NCBI GenBank assembly: GCA_947177435.1
Contig: CAMWUM010000143.1
Span: forward strand, 1 to 5,676
From: an uncultured Muribaculaceae bacterium
GTDB taxonomy: Bacteria > Bacteroidota > Bacteroidia > Bacteroidales > Muribaculaceae
DNA: 5,676 nucleotides
Reading direction: 5' to 3'
Shown here: positions 1 to 5,676 of the stretch, in pieces
Layout: the number at the start of each line of letters is the position of its first letter
How positions within the stretch are numbered: position 1 is the first letter of the stretch
Position numbers and translations under genes: made by a program
The notes under the pieces: generated by a model
Seen by the model: only the letters and a program-made list of their open reading frames with translations
What the model was told of the DNA's origin: nothing
Databases searched by the model: none

Positions 1-1085
1 CTTTCCAACTCGACCAGCTGCGCGAGATGAAGCTGCAGCCCGGCGAGCAGGACGACCTCGAGCGTGAACGTGACGTGCTGGCCAATATGTCGCAGATCAA
101 GGAGCACCTTTCCGACGCCCTCTCCGCACTTTCGCAGGACGATGCCAACGCCCTCAGCCTCCTCGATGATGCCTCCGACAGCCTCCGCCGCCTCAGCGAC
201 GTGCTCGACGACGCCGACCAACTGGCAGAGCGCCTCGAATCGGCCCGTCTGGAGATCAAGGATATAGCAGAGACACTTGCGGCTTACGACTCCGACATGC
301 AGGCCGACCCTGCCACTCTTGACCGCATCGAAGACCGCTTGAGCAAAATCTATTCGCTCGAGGCTAAGCATCACGTCGAGTCGACCGATGACCTCATAGC
401 CCTGCGCGACAAACTCGCAACCCAACTCGACGCCATCGACAATGCCGACGAGCAGCTTGCCACCCTCGAGGCCCAGGCCAAGTCGGCAAAGAAAGCAGCC
501 GTGGCTCTGGCCAAGCAACTGTCTGAGAGGCGAGCCGCGCAGGCCGCGCTTTTTGCCGAGGAGCTCAGGCAACGCGCCATGCCACTGGGCATGAGCAACC
601 TGCGCTGCGAAATCGCTCTCACCGCCGGCAAGCTCAACCCGTCGGGCTGCGATACGGTCGATTTCAAGTTCGCCTTCAACAAAAACCAGCCTCTGATGTC
701 AGTGGGCACCACCGCCTCGGGCGGCGAAATTTCGCGCCTTATCCTCTCGATCAAATGCGTTGTGGCCGAGAAGATGCAGTTGCCGACCATCATATTCGAC
801 GAGGTTGACACCGGCGTGTCGGGCGACGTGGCTGTGCGCATGGCCTCGCTGATGGAGCAAATCTCCGACTCCTCGCAGGTCATAGCCATCACCCACCTGC
901 CGCAGGTGGCAGCCAAGGGCGCCTTCCACTTCAAAGTCTACAAGGAAGACGACGAAAACAGCACCAACACCCACGTGCGCCAACTCACTGACGACGAGCG
1001 TGTAGCCGAACTCGCACTGATGCTCAGCGGCAATGCCGCCGACCCTTCGGCCCGTGCCGCCGCCCTATCGCTCCTCAAAAAATAA
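1..1085 (+). CDS. recN: DNA repair ATPase RecN, C-terminal part (5' end outside window)
   Basis: RecN is a cytoplasmic SMC-like ATPase that acts early in recombinational repair of double-strand breaks. The frame is open to the left edge: the codons from base 3 read FQLDQLRE and run straight into the ATG at 27, so that ATG is internal and not the start. FQxxxL followed by PGEQ is the usual RecN sequence about 185-190 residues into the protein, so roughly the first third, with Walker A, is missing here. Counting from the Met at 27, residues ~10-180 are heptad-rich coiled coil with many acidic residues. The C-terminal ATPase half follows: ABC signature ASGGE (230-234), Walker B TIIFDE with catalytic E259, D-loop VDTGVSG (260-266) and switch histidine H290 in AITHLPQVAAKG. 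All C-terminal catalytic motifs are intact. The gene ends in TAA six bases before rlmB. The assignment is firm. Confidence 0.96.
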   Translation, partial: FQLDQLREMKLQPGEQDDLERERDVLANMSQIKEHLSDALSALSQDDANALSLLDDASDSLRRLSDVLDDADQLAERLESARLEIKDIAETLAAYDSDMQADPATLDRIEDRLSKIYSLEAKHHVESTDDLIALRDKLATQLDAIDNADEQLATLEAQAKSAKKAAVALAKQLSERRAAQAALFAEELRQRAMPLGMSNLRCEIALTAGKLNPSGCDTVDFKFAFNKNQPLMSVGTTASGGEISRLILSIKCVVAEKMQLPTIIFDEVDTGVSGDVAVRMASLMEQISDSSQVIAITHLPQVAAKGAFHFKVYKEDDENSTNTHVRQLTDDERVAELALMLSGNAADPSARAAALSLLKK

Positions 1086-1091
1086 CAACAC

Positions 1092-1847
1092 ATGGAATCA
1101 AATGATATAATCTACGGCCTGCGCGCCGTAATCGAGGCTATCGAAGCCGGCAAAAGCATCGACAAGATATTTATTCGCAAGGACTTGAAGAGCGACCTTG
1201 CCAACGAGCTCTGGGATCAGATCAAGCGCCACCGCCTGTTCGCCCAAAAGGTGCCCGTCGAGAAGCTCAACCGCTTCACCCACGGCAACCACCAAGGCGT
1301 CGTCGCCCTGCTGGCCTCCGTCAATTACACTCGCGTAGGCGTGCTAGTGCCCCAACTTTACGAGGAGGGCGTTCTGCCGTTTGTCGTGGTGCTCGACGGC
1401 ATCACCGACGTGCGCAACTTCGGCGCCATCGCCCGCACGGCCGAGTGCTGCGGCGTTGACGCTCTGGTCATCCCCGAGAGGGGTAGCGCATCGGCCGGAG
1501 GCGATGCCATGAAGGCATCGGCCGGCGCGCTCAACCACATCGAGGTGTGCCGCGAGCGCAACCTCGAGGCTGCTGTCAAATATCTGAAAGACAACGGTTA
1601 CCAAATCGTAGCCGTGTCGGAGAAGGCTAACGGCAACTACACCACACCTGACTACACCACCCCCGTGGCCCTGGTGATGGGCGCCGAGGACGTGGGCATT
1701 TCCCCCGAAATCATGCGCCTGGCCGACACAAGGGTGTCAATCCCGATGTTCGGCAAAATCGGCTCGCTCAATGTGTCGGTGGCCGCAGGCCTGATGATGT
1801 ACGAGGTGGTGCGCCAACGCCTCAACGACAACCTGGAAGTAATCTGA
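1092..1847 (+). CDS. rlmB: 23S rRNA (guanosine-2'-O)-methyltransferase RlmB, SpoU/TrmH family
   Basis: This is a SPOUT-class RNA 2'-O-ribose methyltransferase; the family member RlmB uses S-adenosylmethionine to methylate G2251 in the peptidyl-transferase loop of 23S rRNA. Residues 1-~77 form the L30e-like substrate-binding domain (IIYGLRAVIEAIEAG at 6-20, GNHQGVVAL at 65-73). The knotted SpoU domain follows, with motif 1 DVRNFGAIARTAE (106-118, with N109 and R115), motif 2 MGAEDVGIS (196-204) and motif 3 IPMFGKIGSLNVSVA (217-231, with N227). At 251 residues it is close to the ~243 of E. coli RlmB. The ATG lies 6 bases after recN, behind an A-rich leader with no Shine-Dalgarno sequence, and the L30e domain begins at once, which supports this start. 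Close homologues such as TrmH-type tRNA methylases share the fold. The N-terminal domain favours RlmB, but the exact target nucleotide is inferred. Confidence 0.92.
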   Translation: MESNDIIYGLRAVIEAIEAGKSIDKIFIRKDLKSDLANELWDQIKRHRLFAQKVPVEKLNRFTHGNHQGVVALLASVNYTRVGVLVPQLYEEGVLPFVVVLDGITDVRNFGAIARTAECCGVDALVIPERGSASAGGDAMKASAGALNHIEVCRERNLEAAVKYLKDNGYQIVAVSEKANGNYTTPDYTTPVALVMGAEDVGISPEIMRLADTRVSIPMFGKIGSLNVSVAAGLMMYEVVRQRLNDNLEVI

Positions 1848-1868
1848 AAATAAATAGCACAAACCATT

Positions 1869-2729
1869 ATGGATATAAACGCAAAACTTATCGACGATCT
1901 CATTGACCTCGCTTTCGCCGAGGACATACGCGACGGCGACCACACCACCCTTAGCATCATCCCCGCCAGCGAATACGGCAAGCAGCAGCTTATCGTGAAG
2001 GAGGAGGGCATCCTCGCCGGCGTGGAGGTGGCCAAGAGAGTGTTTGAGAAGTTCGACCCCGAGCTCGAAGTCGAGACGCTAATCGAGGACGGCACGCACG
2101 TCAAGCCCGGCGACGTGGCTTTCATCGTCACCGGCCCTGTGCGCTCGCTACTTCAGACCGAGCGCACCATGCTCAACATCATGCAGCGCATGAGCGGCAT
2201 CGCCACCACCACCGCCCGCTACCAAAAGGAACTGGAAGGTCTGAAAACCAAGGTGCTGGATACGCGCAAGACCACTCCCGGCATGCGTCTGCTCGAAAAG
2301 CAGGCCGTAAAGCTCGGCGGAGGCACCAACCACCGCATCGGCCTCTTCGACATGATTCTCATCAAGGACAACCACGTCGACTTCGCCGGCGGCATCCCCC
2401 AGGCTGTCGCATCGGTGCGCGAATACCTCAAGCGCAACCATAAGGATCTCAAAATCGAACTCGAGGTGCGCAACGAGGCCGAGATAGAGCAAGCCATCGA
2501 GGCCGGCGTTGACCGCATCATGCTCGACAACTTCACCCCCGAGCGCACCCGCAAGGCCGTGGAAATCATACGCTCAAAAGCTCCCGGCATCGAGATCGAA
2601 TCGTCGGGCGGAATCACCATCGACAACCTCCGCGCCTACGGCGAGTGCGGCGTCGACTTCATCAGCGTCGGCGCCCTCACCCACTCGGTCAAGGGCCTGG
2701 ATATGAGTTTTAAAGCCGTAAAACAATGA
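1869..2729 (+). CDS. nadC: Nicotinate-nucleotide pyrophosphorylase (quinolinate phosphoribosyltransferase, decarboxylating)
   Basis: NadC converts quinolinate and PRPP to nicotinate mononucleotide, CO2 and pyrophosphate, the step that joins the de novo quinolinate branch to NAD synthesis. All 286 residues are present, the usual length. The N-terminal open-sandwich domain carries GDHTT (23-27) and GILAGVEVA (47-55). The alpha/beta barrel then shows TERTMLNIMQRMSGIATTTA (97-116), the phosphate and quinolinate site DTRKTTPG (131-138) with R133 and K134, H155-R156, IKDNH with K166, the acidic residues E199 and D220 (IELEV, IMLDN), and the PRPP-binding SSGGI (245-249) and SVGALTHS (266-273). No catalytic residue looks missing. 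The start follows a 21-base AT-rich spacer after rlmB, the largest gap inside the cluster. The stop overlaps the next gene by four bases. Neither nadA nor nadB is visible here, so quinolinate must come from genes elsewhere. No NadR- or NrtR-type operator was recognised. Confidence 0.97.
   Translation: MDINAKLIDDLIDLAFAEDIRDGDHTTLSIIPASEYGKQQLIVKEEGILAGVEVAKRVFEKFDPELEVETLIEDGTHVKPGDVAFIVTGPVRSLLQTERTMLNIMQRMSGIATTTARYQKELEGLKTKVLDTRKTTPGMRLLEKQAVKLGGGTNHRIGLFDMILIKDNHVDFAGGIPQAVASVREYLKRNHKDLKIELEVRNEAEIEQAIEAGVDRIMLDNFTPERTRKAVEIIRSKAPGIEIESSGGITIDNLRAYGECGVDFISVGALTHSVKGLDMSFKAVKQ
2726..2729 (+). promoter_or_regulatory. ATGA stop/start overlap between nadC and the cupin gene
   Basis: The cupin ATG (2726-2728) overlaps the nadC TGA (2727-2729). 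No Shine-Dalgarno sequence precedes it; the upstream bases are simply the end of nadC. Such overlaps usually mean that a ribosome finishing the first gene restarts on the second, tying cupin output to NadC. The coupling itself is inferred from the arrangement. Confidence 0.6.
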
Positions 2730-3058
2730 TCATAGATTTCGACAGCATCGTCACTAAGTCGATGCCTAACTTCAAGGGCGGCGACCTCAGCTACGAGGCC
2801 GCCATCGCCGACGACGGCAACTGCAAAATCATGCGCGGCTGCCTGCTGCCGGGCGCGTCAATCGGCATGCACGAGCACGCCGACAGCTGCGAGGCAATCT
2901 TCGTAATCTCCGGCGTGGGCACCGTCTACTCCCCCGATGCTGAACCGGAAACTGTGCGTCCCGGCCAGTGCACCTACTGCCCCAAGGGCCATAGCCACTC
3001 GCTCCGCAACGAAGGCACCGCGCCCCTCGTGTTCTTCGCCGTAGTGCCCACCTGCTGA
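2726..3058 (+). CDS. Small single-domain cupin protein, function unknown
   Basis: This 110-residue protein is one beta-barrel cupin domain with both conserved motifs complete. Motif 1 is GASIGMHEHADSCEAIFVISG, matching G-x5-HxH-x4-E-x6-G with H49, H51, E56 and G63. Motif 2 is G80-x5-P86-x-G88-x2-H91-x3-N95. H49, H51, E56 and H91 should form a 3-His/1-Glu metal site. There is no signal peptide or membrane segment, so it is probably cytoplasmic. Six cysteines (33, 39, 55, 82, 85, 110) are many for its size; C82 and C85 form a CxxC directly before motif-2 proline P86, and C55 touches E56. The ATG shares the ATGA junction with the nadC stop, which suggests coupled translation. Cupins of this size include isomerases, dioxygenases and sugar- or ligand-binding proteins, and nothing here picks one. 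Linkage to nadC hints at, but does not show, a role near NAD or pyridine metabolism. Confidence 0.9.
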   Translation: MIIDFDSIVTKSMPNFKGGDLSYEAAIADDGNCKIMRGCLLPGASIGMHEHADSCEAIFVISGVGTVYSPDAEPETVRPGQCTYCPKGHSHSLRNEGTAPLVFFAVVPTC

Positions 3059-3060
3059 GC

Positions 3061-5538
3061 GTGCCCATCTCGCCTTACATAGACGTAATCCTGCCGCTGC
3101 CGCTGGCCGGCTCGTTCACCTACGCCTTGCCCATGGCCATGGGCGAGCAGGTGAGCGTCGGCTCACGCGTGATCGTGCCTTTCGGCCGCAAGAAGTTCTA
3201 TACGGGCATCGTGCAGGGCTTCTCACCGGCCGCGCCCAAGGAGTACGAGGTGAAGGAGGCGCTGTGCGTTCTCGATTCCCACCCGGTGGTCAGGCATCCG
3301 CAACTCAAACTGTGGGAATGGATGTCAGACTACTACCTGTGCTCCATCGGCGACGTGTACAAGGCCGCTGTGCCCACGGGCCTCAAAATCGAAAGCGAAA
3401 CGCGGTTTGAGGCGAATCCAGACTTCGATGCCGAGGACGCTTCGACGCTCCCAGAGCGCGAGTTGCTGATTTGGCAACTGCTCCAGACCAAAGGCAAGCT
3501 TGAGGCCAAGGAGATAGAAAAGGAGACCGGTTTCAGGTCGGTGCCTACGCTCATGCAGCGCCTGGTCGAGCGCGGCGCCGCCATCGTGTCGGAGACTATC
3601 GTAGACAAGTACCGGCCCAAGCGCGAGAAATACGCCCGCATCGCATTCGCCCGGGCCGACGAGGAGGCTCTGCGTGCCGCCTTCGCCGCCGTCAAGGGCG
3701 CCAAAAAGCAGGAGATGCTGCTCATGACCCTCTTGCAACTCAGCGGGTTCACTCGTGCGGGAGTTCCCGTCGCCGAGGTGACGCAGCAAGAATTGCTCGA
3801 TAAGGCTCAGGCTACAACCACCATCCTCAAAGCCTTGGTCGACAAGGGACTGGTGGAGCGCTACACCAAGGAGGTGTCACGCTTCGCCGCATCGCAGGCC
3901 GCCGTTTCGCCCCTGCCCGCGCTCTCTGACGCGCAGTCCGAAGCACTGAGGCAAATCCATTCGTCATTCAAGGACAAGCAGACGGTGCTTCTCCACGGCG
4001 TCACCTCCAGCGGCAAGACCGAGATTTACGCCCACCTCATCGACTATGTGCTCAGCCAGGGCATGCAGGCGCTCTACCTCGTGCCGGAGATTGCTCTCAC
4101 CACCCAACTCACAGCCCGCCTGCGGGCCATATTCGGCGACCGGCTGCTGATATACCACTCGAAATTCACCGATAACGAGCGCGTTGAGATTTGGCGACGC
4201 CTCCTGCGCGGCAACGAGCCGTGCGTCGTGGTCGGAGCCCGCTCGGCTATCTTCCTGCCATTCGCCAAACTCGGCCTGTGCATCGTCGACGAGGAGCACG
4301 ACCAATCATACAAGCAATTCGATCCCGCACCGCGATACAACGCCCGCGATTGCGCCATAATGCTCGCGCACATGCACGGAGGCAAAACACTACTCGGGAG
4401 CGCCACGCCGGCCGTAGAGACCTATTACAAGGCCCTCAGCGGCAAGTACGGGCTCGTGTCGCTGCTCGAGCGGTACAAAGGCGCCACACAGCCCGAAATC
4501 GAAATAGTGGATATGGCCAAGGCCGCAAAGAAAAAGGCCATAGACGCGTCGTTTGCCGACACTACCATTGCCGCCGTGCGCCAGGCCGTGCGCGACGGCC
4601 AGCAAGCCATCGTATTCCACAACCGCCGAGGGTTCGCCCCCATGGCCCGCTGCGGCAAGTGCCAGTACGTGCCCAAGTGCCAGTACTGCGACGTGTCGCT
4701 CACCTACCACAAGCGCGCCAATTCGCTTGTCTGCCACTATTGCGGAGCATCTTATCCCCTGCCCGAGACGTGTCCAGTGTGCGGCGAGGCCGCCATCGAC
4801 GTCGTGGGATACGGAACCGAGCGCATCGAGGACGAAGTCGACCGCATATTCCCGGAGGCCAAGTCGCTGCGAATGGATCTCGACACCACGCGTAACAAAA
4901 ACAGTTACGAGAACCTTATCGACCAATTCTCGCAGCGCAAAGCCGACATCCTAGTAGGCACGCAGATGGTCACAAAGGGCCTCGACTTCGGTGGCGTATC
5001 AGTCGTGGCCGTAGTCAACGCAGACAATATCATCAACTTCCCCGACTTCCGCTCAGCCGAGCGCGCCTTCTGCATCCTTGAGCAAGTGTCAGGCCGAGCC
5101 GGACGGCGCGACATCCCAGGCCACGTGCTTATACAGACGCGCACGCCCGAGCATCCGGTCATACAGCACGTCCAGGCCCACGATTACCTGGCATTCTATA
5201 CCGCCGAAATTGAGGAGCGCCGCGTATTCTCCTATCCACCGTTCACCCGCTTAATCTACATACGCCTAAAACACCGTGACGAACGCGAACTCGACGAAAT
5301 CGCCAGCCTCTACGCCGACCGCCTGCGCCAACTCTTCGGCAACCGCGTGCAAGGCCCAGCCAAGCCCCCCGTAGCGCGTGTGCAGTCGCTATTCATCCGC
5401 CAGATAATGCTCAAAGTCGAGCTCAACGCCTCGATGCCAAAAGTCAAGCAAATCCTGCGCGACCTATACGCGCACCTGCGCTCCACCACCCCCACATTAC
5501 GCTCCCTCATCCTCCAATACGACGTCGATCCCTACTAA
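3061..5538 (+). CDS. priA: Primosomal protein N' (PriA), replication restart 3'-5' DNA helicase
   Basis: PriA binds abandoned forks and D-loops, unwinds the lagging arm and starts reloading of the replicative helicase. The N-terminal 3'-DNA-end-binding domain begins at once (VILPLPLAGSFTYALP, 9-24; VIVPFG, 37-42), followed by a winged-helix region at ~115-270. The helicase core has Walker A GVTSSGKTE (313-321), LVPEIALT (340-347), Walker B DEEH (410-413), SYKQFDPAPRYNARD (416-430), motif III GSATP (446-450), motif V VGTQMVTKGLDF (632-643) and motif VI QVSGRAGR (675-682). Eight zinc-ligand cysteines are present (531, 534, 540, 543, 558, 561, 571, 574). The C-terminal domain ends in YDVDPY. At 825 residues it is longer than E. 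coli PriA (732), with the extra length mostly before Walker A. A GTG start is chosen because an in-frame TAG lies at 2992-2994, no ATG, GTG or TTG lies between it and 3061, and the next ATG (3133) would cut the conserved N-terminus. It follows the cupin stop by two bases. Confidence 0.97.
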   Translation: MPISPYIDVILPLPLAGSFTYALPMAMGEQVSVGSRVIVPFGRKKFYTGIVQGFSPAAPKEYEVKEALCVLDSHPVVRHPQLKLWEWMSDYYLCSIGDVYKAAVPTGLKIESETRFEANPDFDAEDASTLPERELLIWQLLQTKGKLEAKEIEKETGFRSVPTLMQRLVERGAAIVSETIVDKYRPKREKYARIAFARADEEALRAAFAAVKGAKKQEMLLMTLLQLSGFTRAGVPVAEVTQQELLDKAQATTTILKALVDKGLVERYTKEVSRFAASQAAVSPLPALSDAQSEALRQIHSSFKDKQTVLLHGVTSSGKTEIYAHLIDYVLSQGMQALYLVPEIALTTQLTARLRAIFGDRLLIYHSKFTDNERVEIWRRLLRGNEPCVVVGARSAIFLPFAKLGLCIVDEEHDQSYKQFDPAPRYNARDCAIMLAHMHGGKTLLGSATPAVETYYKALSGKYGLVSLLERYKGATQPEIEIVDMAKAAKKKAIDASFADTTIAAVRQAVRDGQQAIVFHNRRGFAPMARCGKCQYVPKCQYCDVSLTYHKRANSLVCHYCGASYPLPETCPVCGEAAIDVVGYGTERIEDEVDRIFPEAKSLRMDLDTTRNKNSYENLIDQFSQRKADILVGTQMVTKGLDFGGVSVVAVVNADNIINFPDFRSAERAFCILEQVSGRAGRRDIPGHVLIQTRTPEHPVIQHVQAHDYLAFYTAEIEERRVFSYPPFTRLIYIRLKHRDERELDEIASLYADRLRQLFGNRVQGPAKPPVARVQSLFIRQIMLKVELNASMPKVKQILRDLYAHLRSTTPTLRSLILQYDVDPY

Positions 5539-5542
5539 TTAA

Positions 5543-5553
5543 TGGCTTAGCCA
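5543..5553. repeat. Short interrupted palindrome after priA
   Basis: The bases TGGCT-T-AGCCA form perfect 5-bp arms around one T, starting four bases after the priA stop. A one-base loop makes an RNA hairpin unlikely unless arm bases open, so as DNA it is better read as a possible small dyad site. It could also be chance. It directly abuts the AATCAGA arm of the next inverted repeat. Confidence 0.35.
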
Positions 5554-5571
5554 AATCAGATACCTCTGATT
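5554..5571. repeat. Inverted repeat AATCAGA / TCTGATT
   Basis: Perfect 7-bp arms, AATCAGA (5554-5560) and TCTGATT (5565-5571), flank the four-base loop TACC. The right arm lies within the first of the three CTCTGAT tandem units that follow, so the left arm is an inverted partial copy of the same unit. It could fold as a weak AT-rich hairpin in the priA 3' untranslated region. The pairing is read directly from the sequence; any function is unknown. Confidence 0.45.
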
Positions 5572-5590
5572 ACTCTGATGACTCTGATAT
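5564..5590. repeat. Three tandem 9-base units CTCTGATNN
   Basis: The units CTCTGATTA, CTCTGATGA and CTCTGATAT stand head to tail without gaps, with seven of nine positions identical in all three. They sit 25 bases after the priA stop. With the inverted copy at 5554-5560 the core occurs four times in 37 bases. A 9-base period is close to but shorter than one helical turn. The array may be a slippage-prone microrepeat or a cluster of protein-binding sites; the sequence does not decide between them. Confidence 0.7.
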
Positions 5591-5595
5591 CGCCA

Positions 5596-5620
5596 GCGCG
5601 GCGGCATTTTGCCGCCGCGC
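5596..5620. terminator. Perfect 10-bp GC stem-loop, possible terminator without T-tract
   Basis: GCGCGGCGGC (5596-5605) pairs perfectly with GCCGCCGCGC (5611-5620) around the loop ATTTT; an A-T pair can extend the stem to 11 bp. All ten stem pairs are G-C, so the hairpin should be very stable. It lies 57 bases after the priA stop, where the end of the transcript is expected. No run of T follows on either strand (AATAACAG on +), so it is not a standard intrinsic terminator. It may act with the next hairpin, or protect the 3' end of the mRNA. Confidence 0.45.
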
Positions 5621-5629
5621 AATAACAGC

Positions 5630-5661
5630 GAAGCCCCTCGAGCATCAGCTCGAAGGGCTTC
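5630..5661 (+). terminator. Long stem-loop, probable transcription end after priA
   Basis: GAAGCCC (5630-5636) pairs with GGGCTTC (5655-5661). After one C-A mismatch, TCGAGC (5638-5643) pairs with GCTCGA (5648-5653) around the loop ATCA. That gives 13 pairs and one mismatch. The + strand continues TTGATGG, a weak T-stretch, so strict intrinsic termination is uncertain; on the - strand the stem is followed by GCTGTTATT, also weak. The near-palindromic form would suit a terminator shared with a convergent gene to the right of the window, which cannot be seen. Confidence 0.5.
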
Positions 5662-5676
5662 TTGATGGTGGCGATG

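Noticed and set aside
27..29. ATG at 27 as the start of a short 352-residue RecN
   Set aside because: The frame stays open to the left edge and the preceding codons encode the conserved FQLDQLRE, so the gene is cut by the window and not truncated in the genome.
371..934. Long open frame (187 codons) on the - strand opposite recN
   Set aside because: The + strand encodes the conserved ABC motifs of RecN here. The antisense frame is serine- and alanine-rich with no recognisable motif, as expected from GC-rich codon bias.
1488..1525. 11-base direct repeat GCATCGGCCGG, copies at 1488 and 1515
   Set aside because: Both copies are in rlmB and encode similar Ala-Ser-Ala-Gly stretches in the normal linker of the SpoU domain. 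Codon bias explains the identity.
1848..1868. Promoter for nadC in the 21-base spacer
   Set aside because: The AT-rich bases contain no TTTG or TAnnTTTG element, and the spacer is too short for a full Bacteroidota promoter with a leader. It reads better as an A-rich translation-initiation leader.
4191..4895. 234-codon + strand frame inside priA
   Set aside because: It lies wholly within the PriA helicase and zinc-binding region, is dominated by arginine and alanine, and shows no domain; it is an out-of-frame shadow.
4390..4926. 178-codon - strand frame opposite the PriA zinc-binding region
   Set aside because: It is antisense to intact PriA motifs, and its glycine-, valine- and alanine-rich composition fits complementary codon bias.
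5564..5590. CRISPR-like array
   Set aside because: The 9-base units have no spacers and are too short for CRISPR repeats; no cas gene is present.

Overview
The window is GC-rich and almost entirely coding. It holds five genes, all on the + strand and tightly packed: the 3' part of recN, then rlmB, nadC, a small cupin gene and priA. A short intergenic stretch of 138 bases, rich in repeats and stem-loops, closes it on the right. The source is most likely a high-GC member of the Bacteroidota, probably Bacteroidales (Muribaculaceae- or Alistipes-like). The reasons are that no start codon has a Shine-Dalgarno sequence, the two starts that lie in real spacers (rlmB, nadC) have A-rich leaders, PriA is of the long type (825 residues), and RlmB and RecN look like the Bacteroidales versions. 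The family-level placement is inference and was not tested by any search.

Layout. Bases 1-1085 encode the C-terminal ~360 residues of the repair ATPase RecN; its N-terminal part with Walker A lies left of the window. After 6 bases comes rlmB (1092-1847, 23S rRNA 2'-O-methyltransferase). After a 21-base AT-rich spacer comes nadC (1869-2729, quinolinate phosphoribosyltransferase). Its stop overlaps the start of a 110-residue single-domain cupin (2726-3058) in an ATGA junction. Two bases later priA starts at a GTG (3061-5538, primosomal helicase). The region 5539-5676 carries a short palindrome, three tandem 9-base CTCTGATNN units, a perfect 10-bp GC hairpin and a longer 13-pair stem-loop, and is probably the transcription end of the cluster.

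Function. The spacing suggests one transcript, with translational coupling at nadC-cupin and possibly cupin-priA. RecN (double-strand-break repair) and PriA (restart of collapsed forks) belong to the same repair process; RlmB (ribosome maturation) and NadC (de novo NAD synthesis) are unrelated housekeeping enzymes. The cupin is the only gene without an assignable role. I see no mobile element, CRISPR array, RNA gene or defence-like cassette. The less ordinary points are the cysteine-rich cupin and the structured region after priA; I found no convincing evidence of a new system.
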